Source of the DNA: Strongylocentrotus droebachiensis
Lineage: Eukaryota > Echinodermata > Echinoidea > Camarodonta > Strongylocentrotidae
Reading direction: 5' to 3'
Length of the DNA stretch: 64,000 bases
Assembly: GCA_035222895.1 (NCBI GenBank)
Contig: JAVYIG010002373.1
Span: forward strand, 124,001 to 188,000
Part shown: positions 1-10,734 of the stretch, in pieces
How positions within the stretch are numbered: the first letter of the stretch is position 1
How the letters are laid out: every line of letters begins with the position of its first letter
The notes under the pieces: generated by a model
Seen by the model: only the letters and a program-made list of their open reading frames with translations
Databases searched by the model: none
What the model was told of the DNA's origin: nothing
Made by a program: the position numbers and the translations under genes

Positions 1-253
1 ATAGGATCCAAGGTAGAACAGGACTTCTTGGTCTCCAACCTACCCGACAATAGCTCAGAATACTGGATAGGACTAGACAGTGTGACTTGGCAAGACGGTT
101 CAAACTTGACTTACAACAGGTTCAGTGGATATCCGTATGATCTTGATGAAGGAGGAACTTATTTCGTAATGCGTATACCGTTTCCAACCTATTGGCGTAA
201 TGACATCATCAGTGTCGACCACAAGCATCATTGCATTTGTGAAAAAGAGGGCG
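1..253 (+). CDS. Gene A exon: CTLD1 (3' two thirds)
   Basis: In-frame from base 1 (frame 1) to a donor GTGAGT at 254. Encodes the second half of a C-type lectin fold: the IGS..EQDFLV helix region, YWIGLDSVTWQDGS, GGTYFVM, and a C-terminal CICEKEGG. The GGTY position lacks the usual loop cysteine, and no EPN/QPD or WND motif is present, so canonical Ca2+-dependent sugar binding is not predicted. N-glycosylation sequons NSS and NLT are visible. The start of the exon and the signal exon lie upstream of the window. Confidence 0.9.
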
Positions 254-791
254 GTGAGTACTGAAGATTGTGATTCAGATATCATTTAAACCTATTAATC
301 TGTGTTGAACTGGTTGTGCCAGGCCCCTGAAAATCCAATCACGTTAACCTGAAATCCCCTCACCCCACACACGCACACGGGCTCGGATTCAGGCGAGGGC
401 ACAGCCGGCCCGTGCACCCCCCCTTTTAGCGGCTAAAAGAAAGAGAAAAAAGAAGGGGAAAATAGATTAAAAAAAAATAAAATCCAAGGTATGGGTTAAA
501 GTGTTCGTACTGCGCTGCCCATCGTCCAGTGGCGTACGCAAACATCGCGAAGGCACCCTACCTTTCAGCCGGGGCAAGTCACAGACTTCCCGATTCTTCC
601 TATTTCCTTCTCGATTTTGCCAAATTTTGTTTCCATTTTGCCAGATTTTTTACTTTTCTTCTCAATCTCCCTTTTCTTCTTGATTTCCCCCAATTTGTGT
701 ACAGTTCGTTCATGCGCAGATCGTATATATAAAGAGAGTCCGGATTTTCTTTCACGTTGCTCCTTTTCGTGCATACATGTGAGTCACTTAA
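254..791. other. Gene A intron, repeat-like start
   Basis: Intronic. Holds GC-rich CACAGCCGGCCCGTGC followed by A-rich runs and pyrimidine-rich stretches; the same is found at 25011-25560 and 38586-39122. Nothing coding: short open frames here carry no recognisable domain. Confidence 0.5.
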
Positions 792-964
792 TGCTATGGT
801 CACATTACCCAAAAGTAGCCTGCTCGGCGGCCGAGTGGCGAGTTTTTTAGCCAATTTTGCCCGACCACCGAGCGGCGGCCGCCCAGGCACCGCTTGTTTT
901 TAAGGCATTGCTCGGTCGCTGCTGAAGTTTTAGCGCGGAGTTAAAATTCGGGCGGCTCCTGCTC

Positions 965-2316
965 CATATGGAAACGTTTGCTTCGATTTGTCTCATAAAA
1001 GAAGTTGAACACAAACTGACTCCCACACGGTGTTGAGTGCTCAGGGGTCACGGGCTACTAGCTTCATCGGGCAGGTAGTTCCATTATGTGAATGGGTAAA
1101 TTAACTATTACAAAATGAGGGGACACATTATATTGTACAATAGGGACACACATTGTTTTTATTGTGCAGAACATACTCTTTTATTGACTTACTTATTGAC
1201 TGAAACTATAAAACCAAAATGCATTTTGTATTCTAACAATTGGAGTACAAAGAATAATAACAGATGAATGAAAATAATGCATAAACACCACAAACACCTG
1301 GGAAGGAAGCATTCATAAATTTGAATACATATAGTTGATAAACGACTCCGCATAAACTATAAAACCAAAATGTAATTTGCGTTCTGGCAATTGGAGTACA
1401 AAGAATGATAGCAGGTGAATGAAATGCTTCAACAACTCAAACACCTGGGAAGGAAGCATCCATAAATTTGAATAATTTATTTGATAAACGACTCCGCATT
1501 TGGATGTTTGGTAGAGCAGAAAGCAGTGGATTCTTAACAACACGAACCCATTTAACAGAATTTCGGAACGTAAATTAAATTTAGCGCGGTTGGAAAATGC
1601 ATCTTTCTATCCTGCGACTTTAATGGTACGATCCAGTAAATTAAAACAGTAAAATCGCTCTTATTTTAAAATTACTAATTAAATAAAACCCCAAACTTCA
1701 GTGATATCACACAAAATATGTTATATCTTACTAATAATTAAAACAGATGGATAAACATTGTGAAAGTGTAGCATTTTACGATAAAAGACACCGATTTAGC
1801 GAAGATGACTCCATAAGATCCTGTTTATGTGCGCTTGCATCAGGGAATTCAAGGTCAAAAGGTCAATTCAGACGCTGATAAGTTATTGGTCAAGCCTTTT
1901 TGTTTCCTTTATTCCGACAAAATTATACAATCAATCAAAACAAGTTTAATACCAAAAGAAAGCTAACGATTATTATTTTCATTAACCGCTTGCCCCAAAG
2001 TCGCTTGACCACCGTGAGACGAGTGAGAGCTTACGAGAGCGGCCAAAGTGTGATTGAAACTCGCTATTTGCTCTTCTCCGACGCAAAAAAGACGACATTG
2101 TGCTGGACAAATACATTTTTTCCGACAAAAGTATAGAAAATTTGCAAATGGTCTTGTTATATTATACTTTAAGAAATGTTACCCGAGTGACTTCCGGGCG
2201 CCCCAATGCTGGAAAAAAAAGCACATTTTAGAAAACTTCACTTTTTCATGGAAAATTGCTTATTTTGTTCTATGCACGCAAGTCAGATTGAGCGGATGAT
2301 ACAACGTTTCCATATG
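965..2316. mobile_element. 1.35-kb insertion with 14-bp TIRs inside foldback element A
   Basis: CATATGGAAACGTT at 965-978 and its exact complement at 2303-2316. B and C read straight through (CTGCTCACTTTCAC), so the empty site is known. No obvious target duplication and no transposase; a non-autonomous DNA element. Confidence 0.75.
1203..1480 (+). repeat. Two diverged copies of a ~150-bp unit
   Basis: ACTATAAAACCAAAATG ... CAATTGGAGTACAAAGAAT ... CACCTGGGAAGGAAGCAT ... ATAAATTTGAATA occurs from about 1203 and again from about 1357. It lies inside the 1.35-kb element. Confidence 0.85.
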
Positions 2317-2954
2317 ACTTTCACTCGCCGCCCAAACTACGCTCAGTGACCGGGCGGTCGCCGCCCCGGCGCCAACCTAATCGAGCGTTCACCGTCGAGC
2401 GATTGAGGTCAAAAATCGAAACCGCTAGGTCAAAGACTGTCGAGCACTCGCCGCCCGGTCGCCGCTGGGAGATCAGACGGTCACTGGCGGCGAGTCCAAA
2501 ATCGGTCGGCAGCCTTTGACCTAGCGGCTTCGATTTTTGACCTAAATCGCTCGGCGGCGAACGCTCGATTAGTTCGGTGCCTGGGCGGCGAACGGCCGGG
2601 CACCGAGCGGATTTTGGAGCTCCGCCGATCACTGGCCGGCCGCCGTGCAATATCTTTAAAATCAGCCAGCGGCCGGTGGGAGACTGCTCGGGAATCGGTG
2701 GGTCACCGGTCGGTCACTGCCGGGACACCGCACGGAAAAGCTCCGCAATTTCGCCCAGTTTTGACCTAAAATCGACCGGCGACCGACGGGAAATCGACAG
2801 GGCACCGCCCAGGCATCGCTGGGGCTCTACAGCCTGCTCGACTTCTCCAAAAATCGCTGGGCGATGCCTAAATTCTAGCGGCGACTGAGCAGGCTACTAA
2901 TCGGTCGGTCGCCGCTCTGATTTGTGACCATAGCTTAATAGAGCATGTTGCGTA

Positions 2955-3178
2955 AAGCTGGATTTCCACTCACTCTCAAACGCTAGTAGTTCAGTTTTTG
3001 GAGACGGCAATAAGAATTGCAAGGAAACGCTTTCAAAGTTCAACCTTTTTCAACCCGTCTGGAGCGGGTAAGCGTTTGCAAGCGTTTTGATATCGATCTA
3101 TCCTCAAGCAAAATACAGTGTTCCGCGCATGTACCATTGCGTCTAAGAGCGCTTGCGTTTAGAGTATAAATTTAGCTT
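2955..3178. mobile_element. Possible 224-bp MITE (also 26388-26601, 39918-40141)
   Basis: Imperfect inverted ends AAGCTGGATTTCCACTC and GAGTATAAATTTAGCTT. Present in all three units. The TIR match is partial, so the call is weak. Confidence 0.35.
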
Positions 3179-3572
3179 AAAGATAAAGTTGAGTTCTGGT
3201 CATGCAATTGCATTGTGAAAGAAACAGTGTCAGATTAGCGCCTCATGGCAAATCTAACGAAAATCTTGCCGGAAATCATATTCACTGAAACGCAAAAACA
3301 ATTTTTGCACATTTGTTGACCATAATATGCAGTCGGATCAGACTTGACTTCCACATCTTTATCTTTTCAACTAAGCTCATGTTTTCTACAAATCGTCCGG
3401 CAGATAAAGTGCCTTTGTTAACCTGGACATTCAGAACGAGCATGGGTGAATTCTGTATGAGAATATGTATTTAACATAACAGAAATCACAAACAGTAAAC
3501 ATAACTTTTAACAATGCTGCCACAAATGTCAGCATAACCTCTTTCTCCCCTTTCAATTGTTTCTTTTGGTAG

Positions 3573-3938
3573 CCTGTAATCCAGGTCTTGTCGAATTCCA
3601 TGGGTCTTGCTATCACTTCTCTGAAATTGTTTCAAATTACAACGCATCCAAAGCACTTTGTGAGAGCATGGAAATGCATTTGGTCTACATAGGTTCTCAA
3701 GAAGAACAGGATTTTTTGGAGATAAACCAAGCACCTTATATCGCGATCGGAACGTGGATCGGTCTAAGTGATGTGACCTGGCTCGATGGTTCTAGTCTGA
3801 CCTATGCCAATTTCGGTATAAACACCTCGACATTCGATGATGGAGGAACTTATTTCGTGATGAGCTCGTCATCCTCGTTCCGGTGGCTCGACGATGACGG
3901 ATCAAACCTTCATTATGCCATCTGTGAAAAGGAAGGAG
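3573..3938 (+). CDS. Gene A exon: CTLD2
   Basis: Acceptor TTTTGGTAG at 3564-3572 and donor GTAAGC at 3939; 366 bp, phase 1-1. Begins ACNPGLVEF, then GSCYHFS, a helix with ALCESMEMH, YIGSQEEQDF, WIGLSDVTWLDGS, FDDGGTYFVM, FRWLDDDGSN and AICEKEGG. Cysteines for the extra N-terminal and the main long-range disulfide are present, but the loop pair (GGTC with WxDxxC) is missing. It resembles CTLD4 more than its neighbours CTLD1 and CTLD3. Confidence 0.93.
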
Positions 3939-4415
3939 GTAAGCACGAATACATGATTAGTTTTTCCTGAGCAAAATACGGGGAAACACAACAACAAAGT
4001 TCATATGTTACTTGTTTAAAAAAACATCTCTTATGATTGAAAATTGTTTGAATCACAAGGGGAGGTTAATGAATTAAACATCAAAGACGCTTGATCACAG
4101 GTTCACATGGGAAAGTAAGAGCATCCGGGGATATACTTGATAGTGGGTAGTGGCGTTTTCAGAGAGTTGAATTCACTTGTACGACCGATTGAGGATCGCA
4201 CCCTCCAACTCCAGAAGGACCATATAGAATAAGGATGAATTCCATTTTGTTCTCAATCTCTCACCTGGAATAGAAACAAATCCACGATTCGTAGCAGTTC
4301 TTCCATAATAAACAGCATGACATACAAATGGTGTAGCTTGATGAAGACCCTAAGATAATTCTTTGATAATATCATCAACATCAGATTTTACCATCAATTT
4401 CCCCCTTTCTTCCAG

Positions 4416-4808
4416 TTTGTGATGGGGTCCCAATTACCAACTACAATTACAGTGGGTCCTGCTATTACGTCTACCCTATCCCTGACACCTTCCTGTTGAT
4501 GAAATCATTTTGCGAGACTTATGGAATGCATCTGGTCTCGATCGGATCCGAGGGAGAGCAAGGTTTCTTAGTGTCTATTCTTCCTGACGTTAACATAGAT
4601 TACTGGATAGGATTATGCAGTATCACCTGGCAAGACAGCTCACAGATGATCTTTAACAGTTTCAAAGGATATTCGAATGATTTCAATCTAGGGGGAACTT
4701 GTTATATAATGGTAACATACCCTCAAATACACTGGTTTGATCGTACAACTGACACCTCAATCGATCACCCTTTCTACGAAGAGTATTACATTTGTGAAAA
4801 AGAAGGCG
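4416..4808 (+). CDS. Gene A exon: CTLD3
   Basis: Acceptor TTCTTCCAG to 4415, donor GTGAGT at 4809; 393 bp, phase 1-1. Encodes VCDGVP, SGSCYYV, MKSFCETYGMHLVSIGS, YWIGLCSITWQDSS, LGGTCYIM, IHWFDRTTD and YICEKEGG. It is about nine codons longer than CTLD2 and CTLD4 because of an insert after the W-F-D strand. The WIGL-C residue is Asp in B and Tyr in C. This exon carries the clearest protein differences between copies, mostly A and C against B. Confidence 0.93.
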
Positions 4809-4851
4809 GTGAGTAACGAAATTTCATTTACAACGAGTATATATCTCTATT

Positions 4852-5075
4852 CAGTTAACAGCTAAATAGTTCATATCCCTTGTAAATGATTATTTTTGTG
4901 ACTTTAGTAACTCAAGAATGAAAGGTAGACTGATTGAATTAGGGCCGTTGTTGAATATTATAAGCTTTAATATTTCACATTCTCAACAACAACAAAAATC
5001 GGGACAAATCAATTTTTCACATACTTAACCAATGCCAAACCTTGGTCAGGGTATGAATTATTTAGTTGTTAACTG
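4852..5075. mobile_element. 224-bp TA-flanked MITE (A copy)
   Basis: CAGTTAACAGCTAAATAG at the left pairs with CTATTTAG-type sequence ending GTTGTTAACTG at the right. TA flanks and CAGT ends suggest a Tc1/mariner-type non-autonomous element. It lies in the CTLD3-CTLD4 intron. Confidence 0.7.
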
Positions 5076-5880
5076 TATAATATAAATCCGAAAAGGACAA
5101 TGTAAAAGTTTTCTTTAATGGAAATGCATTTTCGACCTGAATGATAAGAGTTGGGAAACATATTGTTCTATTGGATTTAATTGTACCATTGATGTGGGCT
5201 TACGATGGTTTCAGTTTAAAGTCTTGCAACGCATATTATATACGAACGATCTACTGTTTAAAATGAATTTAGTCCCAAGAAAAGAATGTACATTTTGTAA
5301 TGAACAGATTGAAACAGTTATACATCTGCTATGTGATTGTGCGCATGTTAAAAATATTTGGGGTAGGTTAGAACACTGGATTAATACTGGAACCGGAAAT
5401 AAATTAACATTTTCATTACAAGATAAATTATTTGGTTTAAAAGTTTCAAATAATTATGCATTGAATTGTATACTGATTGTGGTGCGACAGATGGTGTATA
5501 CTTGCAAAATAAAGAAACAATTGCCCGACTTTGATAATATTAGAGTTTCGATTATAAATTACTTCAAAAACGAAAAGTATATTGCAATTTCGAATTGTAG
5601 AAACAATAAATTCACAAGAAAATGGTTTCAATTCAGGAATTTGTTTACTTAAAATGATATTTTTTCTGTATTTGTTTTTCTTTCCATGAGTGTTAGAAAT
5701 GAATTATTGATTTGTTATTTTGTGTTAACTCAACAGTTCATCAATACTTGTATCTTGAAAAGCCAATTTTATTTTATTTATGTTATTATGTAAATTACCT
5801 TGAATATATATTTTTGTATGTGTTTCAAATGAAAATCAATAAAATCCCTGTGGAGGGAAAAATATGAAGAAAAAATATGA
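5076..5880 (+). mobile_element. 3' end of an L1/Tx1-like LINE (A copy)
   Basis: A frame ending at 5652 encodes the C-terminal tail of a LINE ORF2: RWFQFKVLQRILYTNDLL, then a zinc-knuckle-like CTFCNEQIETVIHLLCDCAH followed by VKNIW, the pattern of the zf-RVT domain after reverse transcriptase. In A a TAA interrupts the frame upstream (near 5115); B and C read on to KSFLKWKCIF. The 3' UTR has AATAAA at 5838-5843. 5'-truncated and dead. Confidence 0.8.
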
Positions 5881-6248
5881 TATGATGACGCAAACAAAAT
5901 GATGAAGAAAAGAAGGTTGATGCTTCAAATCCAACAGTTTTTATTAGGTCACAAATGTCTTCATCAAGACTATGACAAACATTAAGAATAGTATTCCTTA
6001 TAGCGTTTCCACGGCAACGCGCAAATAGTTAATTAGTATTGTGGTGAAAAGTTTGAACATGTCACATAGCATCACAATTAACGATAAGGTTGAGTTCTAG
6101 TCATGCGGTTGCATTGTTAATGTTTGAAAGACACGGTGTTGAATCGATCAGAAAAAGTTTATCATGTAGCATATATGTATTGGTGTGTATACTGCAAGGT
6201 TCTGGAATCATCAAATGATAACAAATTTAGTCTAGTCTTGGTAAAAGT

Positions 6249-6305
6249 AACACACACTGTAATAATAATAGTAATAATAAAATTCCGTTTTTTATATAGC
6301 GCTCA
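6249..6305 (-). mobile_element. SINE 3' tail fragment, minus strand
   Basis: Reads on the minus strand as AGCGCTATATAAAAAACGG followed by ATT/ATTATT repeats, the tail type of the SINE at 35889. Counterparts lie near 29700-29750 and 43210-43260. Confidence 0.45.
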
Positions 6306-6441
6306 CATGTGGCATAAAAATGAGACCGACATTTTTAAGCTGTTACATGTCATATTTAGATTAAGAAGGCATATGAACAGCCATACTTTTCAGGGAATAT
6401 TTTTTCTCTCGGGGCTCTGGTGTAAGGTGTGTAAGCTAGGA

Positions 6442-6641
6442 GGCGACTTGGCTCAGTCGGTAAAGCGTCTGCCTGTTGTATCAAAGATTGTGGGCCGAAT
6501 TCACAAAGGAGGTTTGTCGACAAACTTAGGTTTATGTGCGTTTCGACGCGTTTCAAACCAAGGTACAAACCTTGGTTCGAAATGCGTCGAAACGCGTCAT
6601 ATGAGGCACATAAACCTAGGTTTGTCGACCAACCTCCTTTG
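6442..6641 (+). mobile_element. tRNA-like head plus 138-nt hairpin (A copy)
   Basis: 6442-6502 has a box A-like TGGCTCAGTCGGTAAAGCG and a degraded box B (GGGCCGAATTC), as in a tRNA-derived SINE head. 6504-6641 folds end to end: CAAAGGAGGTTTGTCGAC pairs with GTCGACCAACCTCCTTTG, TAGGTTTATGTGC with GCACATAAACCTA, GTTTCGACGC with GCGTCGAAAC and AACCAAGGT with ACCTTGGTT. Confidence 0.75.
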
Positions 6642-6921
6642 GTTAGGCTATAATTATGACAGTGAAAAACACTGGCCCGCGGATAGAAACTTAAATGGAG
6701 GCCCCGTGTATAGGAGAGTCATCATCTTTGCACATTAAGAACCCGCTGCACTTTTCGTAGAAGCTCATAGGGGAAACCCCGGTATAGTGGTCCATCTGCA
6801 TATCGGGCGAAGAGACCCAAGCATTACAGTTATTCAGTTCGCCTTTTGCCTCCCAGACACAGGTGACGCCATAATGTAGTCTGTCTCTCTCTACCTCGTG
6901 TTTTTTCGTTTTGTATTTTAG

Positions 6922-7284
6922 TACCATGTGATCCGACTCAAATCGAATACGGCGGGTCCTGCTATTACTTCTCTCAAAATCAAACCACTTACCACGCATC
7001 CAAGCTAATCTGTGAAAACCGAGGCATGCATCTGATCTACATCGGATCACAGGAAGAAGGAGACTTCTTGGAGTTAAACGGCCCATTGAACGGAGAGGTA
7101 TGGATTGGGTTAAGTGCTGTAACCTGGCTCGATAATTCTACCCTGACCTATGCTAATTTCGGTAAAACCACCTCGACATTCGATGACGGAGGAACTTGCT
7201 TCGTGATGAATTCTTCCGCTTCTTTCCAATGGCTCGACGATGACAGTTCTAACCAGCATTACTACATTTGTGAAAAGGAAGTAG
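6922..7284 (+). CDS. Gene A exon: CTLD4
   Basis: Acceptor TGTATTTTAG to 6921, donor GTGAGT at 7285; 363 bp, phase 1-1. Encodes VPCDPTQIEY, GGSCYYFSQ, LICENRGMHLIYIGS, VWIGLSAVTWLDNS, FDDGGTCFVM, WLDDDSSN and YICEKEVG. No base difference from the B and C exons was seen on reading through, unlike CTLD1-3. Sequons NQT, NST and NSS suggest heavy N-glycosylation. Confidence 0.94.
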
Positions 7285-7819
7285 GTGAGTTGGCTTATGA
7301 AATTTGAGCTGCAAGTAAAAGTCTATTTTCAAAAGAAAGTGTTGCTTTTATTACGTGGGTAACGAGACATGGCTCAATCATTTATAAAGAAAGCGATCGT
7401 AACTACTTTCGAAAAATCAACCTAAGGACATTTTCAACAGCCTTGTGCATCACCCTTTAAAATGTTCGAACATGACAATGACGTATTATGTTATCCGAAC
7501 ATGAATTTTATGGGTTGTACAAAAGAGTATTGCAATTGCCCTTGAGTTGATTTATCAAAAATATTTGCGGTCGTGTTACAGCAAAATTTCATTTTATTGC
7601 AGTGCGCTTTTAAAAATATAATTCATTTTGACTTTGTCATATTTGTTAAGCAGATGAACACCGCTATTGTAATGGTTCATTCCAGCAATTTAATGTTAAG
7701 TAAGAAAACGTTAAGGCTTACAATGCTTTAAGACACAAGTTGTGCATGCAAGTAAGTGTTGTAGTGTTATATGTGACCAAAAAGATTCTTTATAATTAAT
7801 GCAATAATTTGATTTTAAG
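7285..7819. other. CTLD4-linker intron
   Basis: AT-rich intron, collinear with 30716-31249 and 46584-47118. No coding or repeat signal beyond the duplication itself. Confidence 0.6.
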
Positions 7820-8022
7820 GAGGTACAGAATCTACAACATTCACCCCCACAACAAGTCAAGGTTGTACCGACGATGCTACTTCAGTTCTCTACCGGCGAC
7901 CGATACCACTTCAGCAACATCTACCACAAGCACATCCCAAGCGATGGCTACGTCTCCAATCTCTGCCACACGCACAGAACGGGCGAAGGCGACAACTGCA
8001 ATCTTCTCTGCTCCGGTGGCAG
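7820..8022 (+). CDS. Gene A exon: Thr/Ser-rich linker, 1-bp deletion
   Basis: Acceptor ATTTTAAG to 7819, donor GTAAAC at 8023. Starts GGTESTTFTPTTSQGCTDDA, then the frame breaks: B and C have GCTACATTC where this copy has GCTACTTC at 7876-7883. The downstream Thr/Ser frame is intact (SSLPATDTTSATSTT, one MATSPISAT unit, then SAPVAG), so the break is recent or an error. The exon is 203 bp against 204 in C. Expected role: an O-glycosylated spacer between lectin domains and PAN. Confidence 0.8.
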
Positions 8023-8084
8023 GTAAACATTCTTGCAACATCACGTTTAGGCTCTGTTTTCAGTTTTGGATGAAGTGGCTTCAG

Positions 8085-8414
8085 GGGGGGGGGGGGGAAC
8101 TGAATCCAGACAATTCAAATTCAAATTCAAATAATTTATTCACTCAATATAAAAAAAAAAAACAGACACATAGAATTGCGAATAAACGCATACATGTATA
8201 ACAAATATAAAAAGATGGACATAGGAAAATCAGTAGATGACAACACAAATAACATAAATTGAGTGGGAATCAGATTAAAGATCTACTCAAAGATCTTGTG
8301 AATTCGACCCCTTAGAATAAAAATAAATTGCATTGTATACTGTTGCATGTACAACAACAGGAGGGAGAGAATACATATACAGCTACAGCTGGGTCAGAGA
8401 GAAACAAGAGAGGG

Positions 8415-8446
<32 letters not shown>

Positions 8447-9110
8447 GGGAGGAGGAAGGAAAATTGAAGGAGAGAAAGGCAAGATGAGAAGTAAAGTTAA
8501 TACATAGGATGAAATTAGACCCAAGCAGAATAATAGTACATACAAAATAGAAAATAGAAATAACAATTATAAAAAGAAAAAACCCATACAAACCAGGGAT
8601 ATAACAATTAACATTGACATAAACAACAAACGGGTGACTCAATGTGGATAAGATTGTAAAAGCCTTTCTTTGTATTGTCTCTTGAAAACATTCAGAGAGC
8701 ATGCAGATTTTAGATAAGGTGGCAATGCATTCCATAGTTTGGGACCTGCATAGTAAATTGTCTTTTGAGAAACTGAAGTTCTTGCATATGGGATGTGAAA
8801 GTCTGCAATTAAGGATTAAGAGTCAAGAACGGTACAACAAATTGTCTTCTTTCTCTAACAATTTAATGAAAAGTCAAAGCTTCCGCGTTTTGCGCGGGAG
8901 GGGGCAACTGAATTCAGACAAGGACTAAGAGTCGAGAACGGTACACCGAATACCCTCCTTTGTCTAATAATTTAATGAAACGTCAAAGTTTAATTCCGCG
9001 CTTCCTGAAGGAGGGGGGGGGGGGGGATTAGAGTCGAGAACGGTACAACGAATCTTCTTCTTTCTCTAGTAGTTTAATGAAACGGCAAAGCTTCCGCTCC
9101 CTGGACCTAC
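8085..9110 (+). repeat. ~115-bp minisatellite, three diverged units, split by the LINE
   Basis: Units share AAGAGTC-AGAACGGTACA, TTTCTCTAA-AATTTAATGAAA and CAAAGCTTCCGC, separated by G-runs (8086-8098, 9018-9028). The same array without the LINE is at 47385-47715. B lacks it. Confidence 0.75.
8116..8805 (-). mobile_element. 5'-truncated LINE 3' end (CR1/L2-like), gene A only
   Basis: On the minus strand 8640-8755 reads YAGPKLWNALPPYLKSA, CSLNVFKRQYKERLL, the conserved C-terminus of non-LTR retrotransposon ORF2. The 3' end at 8116 is a TTGAAT-repeat tail. CAATT flanks both sides (8111-8115, 8806-8810), a probable target duplication; gene C has the empty site near 47425. An internal GA run (8415-8448) and TC-rich stretches are in the 3' UTR. 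Confidence 0.8.
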
Positions 9111-9533
9111 CCCCGTAGGGAGCGCGCTCTATAAGTGATTCGCCCACTTCGCGGGCTCACGACCGCTCCTCCTAAAATTAAATCCTGGCTACGCGCTTGA
9201 CTGACAAAGCAACAACAAATAAGCAGATAAATACTTACAGAAATGCAACGGCTAAATTGAGTCCGTATATCAGCATTTGAACGTGTGTGCAAGCATGGTA
9301 TCGATTGTGAAGACGGTAATGGTAATAACTATTGATAGACTGCTCCTGCAATTCAATTTACTTGTTGAATAATTTAGCCGTGTTTCGTGTTGCAATGAAA
9401 GGGATTGACTTTTATGTAGGCCTTCATTACAGCGGTTGGAAGAAAATAGGATGGAGTTGAAGTAATTTAGTTTACTTTCAGTAAACTTTATCAGAAATAA
9501 AGATAAAAACTCAAAAAGTGTATTAATCTAATA
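9111..9533. other. Last-intron remainder, gene A
   Basis: AT-rich, matching 47716-48173 and partly 32160-32600. It includes ATCCTGGCTACGCGC, a motif common at repeat ends. No gene. Confidence 0.5.
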
Positions 9534-10642
9534 TAGGATTTCCCGGTCAATTTCGCGAGTTTGTCATTAAAATTAATTTGTCTTGCGTTCAAATTCGACG
9601 GTTTTAGTGCTGTCGGGTATATCCCAGGTTTATATTCCTTTTTCTAGATTTCAAATCTATGAAGTTTTCGTTAGAATCTATGTATGTTTCATTCAAATTA
9701 ATGAACAAAGTGCTTCTTTCGCTATTTGGTCATTCGATTTAGCGCAACACGATTTTATGACATCGCGACGGTGTACTTCTAGCATTCTAATTCATTTGTA
9801 GCATTCAAATTAGCACTTTGTGCACTAAAATTAATGGTCAATATACATTTCTCGTTTATTACACACTTTTTATAGCTCATTCTTTTTCTTTCAAGATCGT
9901 TTTTTCATGTGTATTTCATCCTATTTTATTTTCTTGCATTTATACTCTTTATATACTTTTAGATTTATCAGATATTCATCAGCCTTTAAGTTTGATTGTT
10001 AAAAAAAAAGACTTACATCTACGGACTTGATGGTCTCAATATTTGTGTACATTTTCATGTAAGGAAGTTGTTTGTCTTGTGTTTCATCATAAATTTATCC
10101 CAATTTCATTATGGAGGAAGGGTACAATATTGTGACTGGGGTAGGTGTTTTGTATCCCCACTTTTCCGGGGTATATGAACATGTCCGTTCAGAAATGCCA
10201 TATCCCTTGATTTCGCCCCTTCTTTACTTAATGTCTGACTACACACATATGCTTTGTCCTCAAAATTAATAAATTGAATAACAGAAAAGACCCCAATGGC
10301 AAATCATGTATTTAATTGCATTTTTTGAAAACTGTAAACGGGTGTTGCACTTCTTTCCCCTAACATTCCTAACTTGAATAAACATAATTCGAATACGAAT
10401 GACAGGTGTTAATTTGAATGATAAACATGACGCCTCGACAAGTGCCGATTAATTTGAATGCTAGTTGAGCAGTTTCTAAATTGAATGACAGATCTATGAA
10501 ATCCTTCGACCCAAATCCTAAATTAAATACAAAATCGAGAAAATTGAATGATAATTGGCATGGCAAAGCTGATCTGCGCTAACTTAAATGCAAAGTAAAT
10601 GAATTTGAATGTCAAACTCGCGAATTTTGCCGGGAAATCCTA
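9534..10642. mobile_element. 1.1-kb TA-flanked element with subterminal repeats (A)
   Basis: TAGGATTTCCCGG...AATTCGCGAGTTTGTCATT at the left pairs with the right end ...CAAACTCGCGAATTTTGCC, GGGAAATCCTA. TA flanks both sides; gene B shows the empty site near 32600. Inside each end a short motif recurs: CATTCAAATT on the left and AATTTGAATG / AAATTGAATGA about nine times on the right. No transposase. Confidence 0.82.
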
Positions 10643-10734
10643 TATTAACTGTGTTTACTCATTTCAAGCTAAAACTTTCAGTTTGTCATTGCATGTAATT
10701 AGTTTCTTGTATATACTCTCTGACATTATAATAG

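Larger units (their letters stand above)
792..2934. mobile_element. GC-rich foldback element, TTAA-flanked (A copy)
   Basis: Flanked by TTAA at 788-791 and 2935-2938. Ends are inverted: TGCTATGGTCAC on the left, GTGACCATAGC on the right, with TAGCCTGCTCGG / CCGAGCAGGCTA just inside. The interior is packed with further inverted repeats, e.g. CGAGCGTTCACCGTCGAGCG near 2380 against its complement near 2550. GC content is far above the surroundings. No transposase ORF; a non-autonomous element with TTAA target sites, as in piggyBac-type elements. It contains the insertion at 965-2316. Confidence 0.75.

Noticed and set aside
6442-6502. Functional tRNA gene
   Set aside because: Box A is good, but box B is degraded and no acceptor stem closes; the unit is repeated with the lectin gene and is better read as a SINE head.
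6124-6738. 204-codon ORF
   Set aside because: It is read through a SINE tail, the tRNA-like unit and the hairpin; the B copy is broken by a small indel.
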